Assembly (NCBI GenBank): GCA_001179505.1
Contig: CDMY01000840.1
Span: forward strand, 62,001-126,000
Reading direction: 5' to 3'
Origin: Vitrella brassicaformis
Taxonomy: Eukaryota > Sar > Vitrellaceae
DNA length: 64,000 nt
Position 1 is the stretch's first letter. Each line of letters opens with the position of its first letter. The position numbers were made by a program, and so were the translations under genes. The notes below the pieces were generated by a model. The model was not told the DNA's origin. It worked only from the letters and a program-made list of their open reading frames with translations, and did not search any database. This document shows, piece after piece, positions 47,111-59,708 of the stretch.

Positions 47111-47538
47111 TTATTTGTCCTTGGATCTCAGCTTCCTGGTGACGGCCTTCCCTTCCCTGTCAAACTGCTCAAAAGCCTTGGCGGTCTCCTCCGTCTTGTC
47201 CGCCTGCCTTGAAGCGATGAGCGCCTCGCTCATCTGGTACACGAACCTGCAATCACGACACACACAGAAAGAGGCAGATCAGATCACACATGTGGCTGAC
47301 ATGTAAGCTGTGTACAGCACCTGCCAGGCCAGAAGCCAGGGAAGCGGAATTGCGTCTGCATGTACTGGTTGGGCATCAGCGGCATCACGTGGAAGCGTTG
47401 ATAGAACCACTCCCGCCGCCTCTTCCAGTGGCCGTCCAGGGCGTCATAGAACTGCACCAGCCGCTTCTTACGCGCCACCTGGATGGTCCCGCGCTTCTTC
47501 GGCACCGCCAGCCTCGCAGGCGACAGCCGCAAGGCCAT
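47111..47538 (-). CDS. Small basic protein, possibly mitochondrial
   Basis: ATG 47538 begins MALRLSPARLAVPKKRGTIQ, a basic N-terminus without acidic residues that could act in mitochondrial targeting. The first exon continues VQFYDALDGHWKRRREWFYQ and QTQFRFPGFWPG. A GT-AG intron (about 47250-47322) joins to RFVYQMSEALIASRQADK and a Lys/Arg-rich end (TRKLRSKDK), stop TAA 47111-47113. The product is about 115 residues, rich in aromatic residues and strongly basic, as in organellar ribosomal or respiratory-complex accessory proteins. That comparison is by composition only. It lies head to head with the aquaporin gene. Confidence 0.55.
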
Positions 47539-47627
47539 GCTCGTTGCATATGTGCGTTTGCCGGCGCCTCTCTGCTCCTCACTGCTGCCTCGTCAGCGTG
47601 CGCCAAGCAGAAATGCTCCCGGCTCAG

Positions 47628-47654
47628 TGCGAGCTCATTCGAACTGAGCTCGCA
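47628..47654. promoter_or_regulatory. Inverted pair TGCGAGCTCA / TGAGCTCGCA in a shared promoter
   Basis: The 10-nt arms 47628-47637 and 47645-47654 are exact reverse complements. The heptamers GCGAGCT and AGCTCGC are 11 nt apart, the same spacing as at 22532-22556. The element is 90 bases upstream of the 47538 start and 179 bases upstream of the aquaporin start. Confidence 0.6.
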
Positions 47655-47832
47655 GACGATCGCTGCCGCCGACCGTTCGAGTTCCTGCTTCTCCAGCATC
47701 TTCGGAGGCCTTGGCTCATCGGCATTAGAGATATCGTGAAGTGATCCATTGGAAATCCTGAGTCAGCAGGGAAGACGGCCCGTCTCTTCGTCCCGGTTCC
47801 GGCAGCGGCCTCCCTCGCCCTTGCCTTCGCCA

Positions 47833-48803
47833 ATGAGCCACAAACTGTGGCAGAAGTTCGCAGCCGAGCTTTTTGGCACGTATGCACTGATGCTCACCAT
47901 AGGTAAGTAAGACGGGGCATACAGACAAGAGACTTCACCTTCATCCTGGGTCAACTGTGTGGATATGCGACTGGTCAACTGCAGGGCTGAATGCAGTCCA
48001 AGCCAATCCATTGGGGCCTATCGCTGTGGGCGCCATTTTGATGAACATGATCTACATGTTCGGCTCGGTCTCAAGTAAGCCTCACCCAATATGCTGCCAT
48101 CGATATCGCCCCTTTTCTGTTCGTGTCAGGGGCGCAATTCAATCCCTCGGTGACGCTGGCGTTCCTGACGCTGGGCCGGAAGCTTATCACTGCCCACGAG
48201 GCTCTGTGGATATGGCTGGCAGAGTACCTCGGCGCATCCCTCGCCGCCGTCACCTTCTACCTCCTCACACTCAAGCCCGGCTCGGTGCCTCTGTTTGAGT
48301 TCAATGGCGCGTCCGCATGCTTTGAGGTCATCTGGACGGCAATCCTTGTGCTGGTCATCCTCAACATCAACACGTGCCAGGCCGACTCGAAGCTCAGCGG
48401 CGGCTTCTTCAATGGCGGTGTGATCGCCCTCACGGTCGTGGCAGCGGCGTACTCGGCAGGTCAGTGAGAGAAAGAGTGCATCAATTCCTTGCCCGTGCCT
48501 TATGGATGTGCTTGTGGTGTGGCGCGTGCAGGCTCGATCGCACCGGCATATCTGAACCCCTGTGTGACCTTCGGCATCGCTGTGGCCCACCTGATCGGCA
48601 CCGGAGGCACTGACGCCACCGCCACGCGGCTGTTCGGCTTCATGGCTGTGCAATTCGCGGCTTCTATCCTGGCGGTGTTCATCTTCCCGTTCACCAATGG
48701 TGCTCGCGAGCTGAAGGCAGAGCCGCTTCAGGCTGAGAAGCAAGAGAAAGAGGTCACTGGAACGGAAAAAGAGAGGTTGCTAGAAAAAGTTGTTTCTGGT
48801 TAG
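47833..48803 (+). CDS. Aquaporin-like channel (MIP family) with NPS and NPC motifs
   Basis: Four exons encode about 260 residues, the usual size. The order fits the family: helix 1 (MSHKLWQKFAAELFGTYALM), helix 2 (PIAVGAILMNMIYMFGSVS), first half-helix GAQFNPSVTLAFL (near 48130), helix 3 (EALWIWLAEYLGASLAAVTF), helices 4-5 (FEVIWTAILVLVILNI, VIALTVVAAAYSAG), second half-helix APAYLNPCVTFGIAVAHL (near 48545), and helix 6 (LFGFMAVQFAASILAVFIF). The canonical NPA boxes are NPS and NPC here, and the Arg that normally follows the second box (NPAR) is Val. Pore selectivity is therefore likely to differ from water or glycerol channels. A Glu/Lys-rich cytosolic tail ends at TAG 48801-48803. Confidence 0.85.
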
Positions 48804-49454
48804 TATTAGCGAGGCGACAGACAGACAGGCACGCTGGGAGAGATACGACGGGTGAATGAGTGTCTGACTGCATGTGGGAGCATGTGTATAATTCCGATCG
48901 ATTCGTGTGGACCGAAAGATGACACGTGGCGATGAATACAATACAAGTGAGTGGATGCAAACGGTAGGCAAATATTTTCTGGGATGAGTCTTTATTAAAT
49001 GCGCTATCAATCACCTCCTTCGCACAGACAGTTTTCGCACAGACGAGTACCTGTATGGCAAACAAAGACTGACAGACGCAAATACACATCTGCGCGTGTC
49101 ATGGATAGAGAGACAGACAGATGAAAACACCAACGAGCCCTGTCCCTCTCCATGTATGAATCTCTTTTTCTGATCGAGTGCATTTGAGCTTTAATCGTAT
49201 GTGTGCGTCTGAGTATTGAGTATCTGTCTGTGTATGCATGTAAGTGATGACATGAGGGATTGACAAGTGTAGTGTGAGATCAAATCGATTGAATCACATG
49301 AGACTATCGGTGTCTGCCTGCGTGTCTGCCCTCGAGATAATGGAGTTTATCATGACACATAGACAGGCAGACAGGCATTAGCGTGCGACGATAATGCCGA
49401 CTGACTGACACCCATCAGAGCCACGCCAGCCATTCGTTCACACAGCAGCAGCAG
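48804..49454. other. Intergenic interval, no gene seen
   Basis: The 3' flank of the aquaporin gene. Slightly less GC-rich than coding parts, with scattered CTGT repeats and no spliced coding pattern. Confidence 0.4.
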
Positions 49455-49797
49455 CTAGTCCACACGCTGAGCGGTGGGCGATGTGTCCTGAAGAACAAAC
49501 CGAGCGGCGACAGAGATGAATGACGACAGCAGCACCCAACTTGAGATGCCCTCCTGACAACACACACACACACACAACACACTCTGAGCCACGTGCAGGT
49601 GGCCCTCAGCCGCACGACGTCCTTGACGCTGAGGAGGTAGCGGCTCCTCCGGCCGACACACAGGTTTGACACGGGGTGCTGCTGCTGCTGCTCCTGGTGC
49701 TGCATGAGATGGATGGGCCAAGACGGTCACATGAGTGAGGCGCTCGACGAGAGGCTGCACAGAGCGACAGAGCCGACAGAGGATTGTGTGCATCAAG
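49455..49797 (-). CDS. Doubtful short gene fragment, minus strand
   Basis: Exon-like pieces read PLVERLTH, then HQEQQQQHPVSNLCVGRRSR with YLLSVKDVVRLRATCTWLR (near 49690-49590), then EGISSWVLLSSFISVAARFV ending in TAG at 49455-49457. The middle piece faintly resembles the end of an F-box (KD.VRLR..C.WLR). The last two join in phase across a GT-AG intron, but the first intron would be only about 31 nt, and no convincing start was found. It may be part of a gene with an unseen 5' end, or a chance reading. Confidence 0.25.
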
Positions 49798-50389
49798 CAT
49801 GCTGCTCACAGATCTGTGTGCTGCTCACCTCGTCCGATGCTCAGATGGACAGATCAGACAGAGGTCAATGAGTCAACACCACCAGCACCAGCACCAGCGG
49901 CAGATGAGGAGGCCGCCATCGCTCCTCAGCCACACTGCACCGATGGGCTGACAGACCCACAGAGAGAGAGGCACACAGACAGACAGACAGACAGAGAGGC
50001 CAACGCATTCATTGAAGGGAGTGGATGAGCGCATCAGTCAGTGAGTGAGTGAGTCAGTGAGTGTTGGGCCTCCCTCACGTCTGTCAGCTCAACGGCCCGC
50101 CACCGCGCAGCAGTCGAGAGGACGACTGACTCGAGTGACTCTTCTCGCCCTCTTGTCGGCCGAGTGCCTCACTCCCACAACGCACAGCTGTCCGACAAGG
50201 CGCACAAAACGCCGCCTCGGGACTAAGGCTACAGGGTAACAAATCCTTTGACCCCTCGAAGCCCTTCGGCTCGCAGCCCTCTTGAGGGTTTCGGCGTGAG
50301 ATGAAAAAGAGGCGTCATCTGCCTTCGTTTATGCTGGGATCTTGCAGATCTTGACTGTTTTGGCGCTGATCATACACAGCTCTTCGACA
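49798..50389. other. Intergenic interval 5' of the CNNM/CorC gene
   Basis: It contains CAGACAGACAGAC and GTGAGTGAGTGAG runs (about 49976-49995, 50040-50060) and a short local inverted repeat (CCCTC-TTGAGGG near 50277-50288). No tRNA or other RNA gene was recognised. Confidence 0.35.
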
Positions 50390-52753
<2,364 letters not shown>

Positions 52754-53837
52754 ACTGGCTGGCTGTCTGGCCTACGGCCGTCTGGATGGATGGATGGATG
52801 GATGCATCGGGTGGTGGGGGGCGGGTGGGTGTGCAGCTGTGGTGCCTCTTTTTCACTCAGTGGCCATAAATGACACACAGAGACACAGACGGACAAGAGC
52901 CTTCGTGTGTGCGCGGAGACTGATGGCAAGTATCATCTGGTACTTCTGCGTGTCGTCTAGTCACATGTCAGACGGGAGAGGCCCACAGCAATTATCAGAA
53001 AGAGCACAAAGCAGACTTCCGTTGAGCAGAAAGCAGACCAGTCCACGTACATTATCGAATGTGCTCGCACGAAGACAAACTGAACAGACAACGCAGCCTT
53101 ACGCAAGTCAACCAACGATTCGACCAACGCTGCAGCGGATTGAGGCGACAAGTCTCTTGAGCGCTTGTCGAGGATCGGTTGTGTCTCTTGCATGTGACTC
53201 GTCGATACACAAGTGAAGTGCTGGTTTGAGCGCGTGACTTTCCTCGATATCATGATTATTCAGTGTTCTCATCCCCTTGTAGGATGTCAGTGTGTCCCGC
53301 CCACAATGAATCGTCACGGCTCACACCCGTACACATACACGTATGCCTGGCGACCTGTCAACGGCTCACTGTTTCGGAGCCATATTCCAGGACCGGCCAC
53401 ACACCACACATCACGACACAAGACAGCACGACAAACATTCAGCACACGAACTATCCCTCTTGCACTGGGACAGTGTACTACCGCCAGCGTCTCCCGGCTA
53501 TGCCGCTACCGGCTACACGAGAAAGACAACACGAACCGCTACTGTGTGATGCTGCCGACACCTCGTAACATGTCGGGAAGCCCCTGCCCGCCCGCCCACG
53601 TGCACACAATCAGCACGCACACAGACAGCTACCCATTTGTTCGTCCGTATGCCATCCCATCCCGCCTACACGCCATACATCACCACAGAACACCACGTCA
53701 ATTAGTCACTCACGAGTGAATTTGTGTGCACGGCGAGCCGAACCCCACCAAAGAAAGCAAAAGGATGCAAGGAACAGGACAAACCGGAAACGTAAAAGGG
53801 AAGGAGATAAAAGAAGCGAACCCCCCCCCCCCCCCCC
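52754..53837. other. Intergenic interval up to the second gap
   Basis: It has (GGAT)n at about 52785-52803 and no coding pattern. The right end is an unbroken run of 17 C (53821-53837) directly before the N gap. Confidence 0.4.
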
Positions 53838-54137
53838 NNNNNNNNNNNNNNNNNNNNNNNNNNNNNNNNNNNNNNNNNNNNNNNNNNNNNNNNNNNNNNN
53901 NNNNNNNNNNNNNNNNNNNNNNNNNNNNNNNNNNNNNNNNNNNNNNNNNNNNNNNNNNNNNNNNNNNNNNNNNNNNNNNNNNNNNNNNNNNNNNNNNNNN
54001 NNNNNNNNNNNNNNNNNNNNNNNNNNNNNNNNNNNNNNNNNNNNNNNNNNNNNNNNNNNNNNNNNNNNNNNNNNNNNNNNNNNNNNNNNNNNNNNNNNNN
54101 NNNNNNNNNNNNNNNNNNNNNNNNNNNNNNNNNNNNN
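53838..54137. other. Assembly gap of exactly 300 N flanked by poly-C on both sides
   Basis: The left flank is GAA followed by 17 C; the right flank is GAA followed by 14 C. Both sides therefore read GAA-C(n), which hints that the two contig ends may be the same tract. Confidence 0.9.
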
Positions 54138-54494
54138 GAACCCCCCCCCCCCCCACATGAACGACTATGGCTCGTCGAGAAAAAGATACTCGTACGATGG
54201 AATCCCGCGCACACACACGCGCTCTCGCAAAAGTCACACGGGCTACTGTAAGTCTGCCGGCTGGTCAATACGTGTTGACGTTCATTTACACACTGCAATG
54301 GTGCGGATACGCACAAAGAAGAAATTAGATGAGAACACGTTTGTGGACGTATGTGTTCACCTGCTCTGTAGGCGCAGGTGCTTATGAAGCCTGCGCTGGC
54401 GACGTCGGAGCAGGAATTGCCGCTAGTAGACCTGCACGGACATAGCCAGCATGCACACGCTCGTGAGCACCACATGTTTGGGTGTGATTCGTGT

Positions 54495-55288
54495 TCACCA
54501 GGCCTCAGGGGTGTTGTTGTTGTGGCAGGAGACTTCCATGCGCTCGCATTCGCTCCACCCGTGACTAGTGCACGCAGCGTCGCCCGACAAGCGGATGGGG
54601 TTCCACTCGGCCCCGGGGCTCAGGTCCGTCACACACGCAAATTTGTGGATGTCGTCCTCAGTCTTCGGGGTTTTTTCCACCATGCAGACGTAGAGGTCGT
54701 CATCGCATTCACTGTTTCCACTGTCGCACCTGTCGTCATCGCAACTGCATACATGCACACATCAAGAGAGAAAGCGACAGGTCAGTAAAGCATCAAACAG
54801 CTCAACTCAGCTCATCTTGCTGTTCTTCCCCACTCGTCTGAGCAACAATCGTTGTTGAAGTTGCATCGGTGTCCGTGGGGGGCAAGCGTATCTGTTGGCC
54901 AACACCATCCATTGACACAGTTGTCGGAATCGCAATCACTGGTCGACGAGCAACTCTCTCCAATTGCAGCGGACAACCTCCGAACAGCAGCAGTGGCATT
55001 GCGCTGTGTGCACAGATCAGATGCAGAGTCAGTTTCAGATGTAAACTCAGCTTCAGCCTCAGAGTTGAGTGCGCGTCGTACCTCGTTAGCGCCCCTCAGA
55101 TGAGGGCTCTCAGGGTGCTCAGGGTGCATGGACACCTCCCCAGTCTGCACAGAGAAGAAGGACAGATCAGACTGATCATCAGCACCGGCGCTGACTAGCC
55201 TCCATCATGAGCCTACATCACGAGCGGGAGCACCCTGACCCACCACCACCAGGAAAAGTGCCGCGAAGACGACAAGCAGGCGAGCCAT
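54495..55288 (-). CDS. Secreted cysteine-rich protein
   Basis: ATG 55288 gives a strong signal peptide (MARLLVVFAALFLVVVGQGA). After a spacer rich in Glu, Ser and Thr (HPEHPESPHLRG, EAEAEFTSETDSASDL), the mature domain has paired Cys modules: GESCSSTSDCDSDNCVNGWC (near 54945) and HRCNFNNDCCSD (near 54850), joined across an intron to DCDDDRCDSGNSECDDDLYV (near 54740). The C-terminal exon continues FACVTDLSPGAEWNP and ECERMEVSCHNN and stops at TGA 54495-54497. The modules follow the spacing C-x5-C-x4-C-x4-C seen in many extracellular disulfide-rich repeats, and Asp-rich turns might bind calcium. About 190 residues. No catalytic motif; a wall, adhesion or binding role is possible but unproved. 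Confidence 0.6.
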
Positions 55289-55777
55289 GACGCGCACAGA
55301 CGAGAAGGGCAACCGAAGAGGAAGCAACCTCTGACGGGAAGCAGTACTGGCGTTACCGGTTTGCCGCGATCGAGGTAAAATGCATGAAACATACACACGC
55401 TGGTTTGCCGTACTGTGTGATCTGTCAGGACCGTGAAAAGCGTTAGCGGTTGGCCGTTAGGGATCGACGGACTCCCTGGCCAGATTTCTCGACGGGAGAC
55501 GGGAGACAACCACAGCCATTTAGTAGTTTTCCGGCATTTTCAGCTCTCCTGCCTTTCCTTCGCCACATCTCCTCCATCTCATCATCTTTTGGGCCGGTTC
55601 TTGCCTCAGACGGCTCGCCTCAGCACCTCTCAAGCCTCGCCACCTCTCCCTCCCGCGATATGGTATCGGAAAAAATCCGTCAGTGCGAACTGGGACCTGG
55701 AGCTTGGAGGAAGAGGAAAAGGACTCCGAGGAAGCGCAGAAGCAGCAGCGAAAGAAGCATCAAAAGCAGCCACAGCA

Positions 55778-57999
55778 ATGGAGAAACTGAGGCTCACCAG
55801 CCGCCACTGGACCGGCCACGAGTTCGAGTGGCTCGACCCGAAGGCCGACGAGCTTGGCATCCCGGGTCAATGCGTCCGGCGGGCGCGCATCCCCACCAGG
55901 GACGGCCTGGGCTTCGTTGACGGCACCGTCAAGTACGCCAAGTTCGAGGACGGGCAGAAGGCCCAAGCGGCACTGTTTCAGAGGGAGGCCAAGAGGATGA
56001 GGGACTATGACGGCAACCCGCTCTTCCTGCCACTCTTATTCGGGGACACCGACCCCGTTGACTGCCCAATGTTGCAGAAGAACAAGGATGGGCGTGTGAC
56101 GGAGAGCAAGGCCGTCGCCATCGGCATGCTTCTCCTGGACGGTGAGTCCAAGGGAGGCGGTGAAAAAATTGATGCTGGGTTTCATTCTCTCAATTTCTCT
56201 CGTTGTGTGGTGGTGTCTGTGTGGCTGCAGGTGAGGAGTGGATAGAGCAGAGGGCGCTGCTGCTGCCGCTGGAGGTGCCGCCCCCGCACAACGTCTATAA
56301 GATCGCCGAGAAGCTCAAGGAGGAGAGCACAGCCGAGGAGAAGGCAGCCGTCGCAGGTGATCTCTTGGTCATCACGGAGGCCCTCATTCTCATCATCCGG
56401 GCCCACATCAAGGCTGCTGAGGGGGGGCTGATCTGCAGCGACCACTTCAGGAGTAACATATTCCTGAGGCGGTCGGCCCTCCCCTTCTCGGCAGCACAGC
56501 AGACGTCGGGCGGACTCTACCCCAGTGGAGCAGTCGGTGAGATTCATCGACCTGGCCAACACCGTGGAGCTGCAGCTCGTCCGTCCCCCCTCCCCCCTTC
56601 ATGGCCACGGGCAGCACCCTCATCCCCCTCTCAGTGGCCGGTAGGGAGTCGGTGGACCAGGACCCCAGCGGCACGGCATCCTTCCGCCCACCGGAGCAGT
56701 TGCTGCTCACCATCCAGGCGCTGGAGGAGGATGCCCAGAGGAAGGCGGACACACCAAGCTCCACCACCGCCTACCAGCGCCGGATGGGCCTCGACCCACG
56801 AGCGCCATCGGCCAAGCTGGACCGCATCCGAGCGGCAATCAGAAAGCTCAAGGGAGAGCTGAAGGCTCAGGGGGTGCTGGTGGGCAAGGGGGGTGACGAG
56901 AAGGTGTGGATGGGGCTGCCGAGCCTGGTGTGGGGGATCGCCGCCCTCATCCACGCCGTGCTCAGGGGGGAGGACTTGCAGGGGCCCATGATGGACGAGG
57001 ACAACGCCAAGGGCGTCGTGAGGGGCGAGGTGACGGCGGTGCTGGAGGGGTACGGAGATGGCCAAGTATGTGGATGAAGACGGCAGCCCTCTCTGGGACG
57101 GCATGGTCTGGTGCTCTCTACTGGAGAAGTGCAGCTTGCATTCCGACATGAAATGGGCGCAGGAGTGGGTGGATACTCTGTCCAAGGCGTCTAGGAAGGG
57201 TCTGCAGCCAAGGTGCGAAGATCGCGGCACCCTAAAGGAGCCGCTGGCAGCCTGTGCCCAAGCCCGCGACCTGCTGCTGCCCAAGCTGACCATCCATCAG
57301 TCCCACACCTCTACTTCCCCCTCCACAGAGAGCCAGCCACTGGCAGCCAGCCAGCTCCCACTCGCAAGAGGAGCCAGAGGACCAGCATGCCACCACCCCC
57401 GCTGCCGACGGGTGCCTTGTGGTCTCGATGGAGCTGCTGACGGGTAAGCAAATGACGAGGATACACATGCCATTTGCTCATCCTCTATTCTACCGTCATT
57501 GTGAGTGTCTGCAGGCCTTCTCATATCGCTGCCTACATTTTATATCTTGTCGTCTTCTTCGTCCCTTACCCCGAAGACAAACGTGATGCAAAGGCACCAG
57601 GTTGACCGCTGAAGACACGTCTCCACTTAATATTTGCTGAACAAGGCTGTACCTTTCCTTCTACACATGGATGGCTACACACGTGGATGGAATTGGTGAG
57701 CTGCGGCACCTCCGCACCAACATCGATATCATGTGTGTCTGGATCTCTCTCTCAGAAGATCGACCCCAATGTGGTGCTGGCGGCGCAGCCTCCACTGTTT
57801 CCCGCTGGCCCCTTCAAAACCGCCGCCAGCAGCTCGTCTGGTATATGATCAATCGTTCTATTATGTGTATGCGTATTGTGCGTTGTTGCCTTGTGTAGGG
57901 CCAGTGGCGATGCAACAAGGCTACATCGTTCCGCCCAAGGGTTATGTCGAGACGGGCATGTCCACCGTGGACGGCGAGCAATATGAGAAAGACGATTGA
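55778..57999 (+). pseudogene. Unidentified coding region broken by frame changes
   Basis: ATG 55778 starts MEKLRLTSRHWTGHEFEWLD, and a good exon continues to 56141, then splices in phase (acceptor at about 56231) to EEWIEQRALLLPLEVPPPHN and LVITEALILIIRAHIKAAEG. After about 56510 the coding-like frame changes: VEQSVRFIDLANTVELQLVR (near 56525-56585), then MATGSTLIPLSVAGRESVDQ and IRAAIRKLKGELKAQGVLVG (56601-57070), then MAKYVDEDGSPLWDGMVWCS (57058 on). Two of the changes lie by C runs. Near 57370-57440 the likely frame changes again (EEPEDQHATTPAADGCLVVS). Further exon-like pieces at 57768-57838 and 57899-57999 join in phase and end in TGA 57997-57999; they may belong to this or another gene. 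Either the gene is decaying, or the assembly has single-base errors. Family not recognised. Confidence 0.4.
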
Positions 58000-59708
58000 A
58001 AGGATTGAGTTGGGAGCGGGAGATAGATAAGACAAACACACATTCACCCACACACACACATACACATACACCTGCAATTCATACATGGATGAGAGGGAGG
58101 GAGGGAGGGAGGGAGGGAGAGCGTGGATGTGCGTGCGTGTGTGCGTGTGTGTATGGATGGAATGGCAGGCAGGTAGGCCCACTCGCTCATTCACGTAGAG
58201 ACATTTCCTTTTTGCGTACGGAATTAGTGGGCTGTGCCATGCATCCATCCATCCATCCACGTATGTATGGTTGGCTTTGCATAGGCACCTAGGGCGGCTA
58301 TCCTTTGATTTTGGCCTGACGTCCTTCTCCTCGGAGTCTGCCCGGCTGTGTTGGGTCTGTCTGTCTGGCGTGTTTTTCAGATCTGCGGTCTGCGTGTAGA
58401 CATCAATCGTGCCCCCGACTGGGAGGCCCATCATGGCCACTACTTTCCCCAAACGAAGGTGGCCCAGCGGTGTCGGCCAAGACTTGCCAGCTGAGAGGTC
58501 CACGATGGATGGATGGAGAGAGATAAGGATGAGGCAACAGGCACGGATGTCTCTGCGCAGAAGTTTATGCTGTCTGATAACCCTTTGTATGTTTTGCAGG
58601 TCTTCCATCGTTGCCTACATTTTATATTCGATTGGCTGGTTTGCTCTGTGCCGCGCAATCAAACGATCAGCATGGCTGCATCATGTGCAAGCGCGACACT
58701 CACGTCTCTGTGTGCAGAAGATGCGCGTGTGTGTGGGCCGATCGGTTTGAAATCGCTTGAGTCGTGCTGTGCTGCATCGGTTGTGCCGCGCACACTGATG
58801 TTGATGGAGACGTACGTGGAAATGGGAACTGGCTGTGTGCCTGGTTGCTCTTCGGTGGTGGGCGGCTCTGAAGATTCTCATACACACTATCAATGAGACT
58901 GACACACACACAGGTATTCAACTCAATGTGATCTGAATGAGTCCGTCCGGTCCGTCCTCCACGAAAATCGGAACTCTTCACACGCACAGCATGCAACGCA
59001 TTCACGCGACCAACAGGCAGGCAGACAGGCAGACAGGCAGACAGGCAGACAGGCAGACAAGGAAAAAAGTACTGAGGTACATCTATATATTAGATCCATC
59101 CATCCATCCATCCCGAAATACAGTGTGTCTTGAGCGAGACAGACCACATGCCATGCAGTCAGTCATCACGAGCCATTCATTCAAACGCACGCCAGCCAAT
59201 CCGCGATCGCTCCATATAGAAACTACTCACCCATTCACCCCACAGGCAGCAACACATCCAGTCCGATCTCACCATATGCAGCCACACACCACACCACACA
59301 CCACCACACCCCAACAGCCCGTCGGTCCGATCACACACAAAGTCTTTTGTGGTCGGTTTTGACCGGCTGCCACAGAGGAGCTGAGGGAGGGAGGGAGGGA
59401 GGGAGGAGCGAACCGAGGAAGGGCCATGACCTAGTTGGGAAGACACATAGACAGGGGGAAGAGACAAATAGACACCTAGGCAGTCTGTGAGGGAGGGAGG
59501 GAGGGAGGAACGAGTGAGTAATTGAGTCAGCACATTCAGCAGCCACATTCAGCCAACCGCCCAGATAGAGCGAAGCGAATCCATATAGACCCATGTTTGT
59601 ATATCACAGCTCACTCACTACGCCCATAAAGCCCTGCCGTGACTGACGCCATAGCAACAAAAATGGCCTTACCGCACCACAGCCACCCCGCCCTGCCCCC
59701 TCCATCCT
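58000..59708. other. Gene-free interval with GGGA repeats
   Basis: No convincing gene. GGGAGGG arrays occur at 58095-58117, 59384-59406 and 59490-59508, and CAGGCAGA repeats at about 59022-59059. A 16-nt word, TGCCTACATTTTATAT, occurs at 58612-58627 and also at 57530-57545. Confidence 0.45.

Noticed and set aside
50250-50320. Stem-forming sequence that might be a tRNA or small RNA
   Set aside because: No acceptor stem, anticodon arm or T-loop pattern could be assembled.
53213-53719. Plus-strand open frame of 168 codons
   Set aside because: It is rich in His and Thr from CA repeats, and no motif or signal is present.
53702-54475. Open frames spanning the second gap on both strands
   Set aside because: They depend on the N run and read poly-C as Pro or Gly. 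The flanks show no coding pattern.
58409-58896. Overlapping plus-strand frames at 58409-58896
   Set aside because: They overlap each other in two frames and resemble no family. One splice-like site (TTGCAGG) was not enough.
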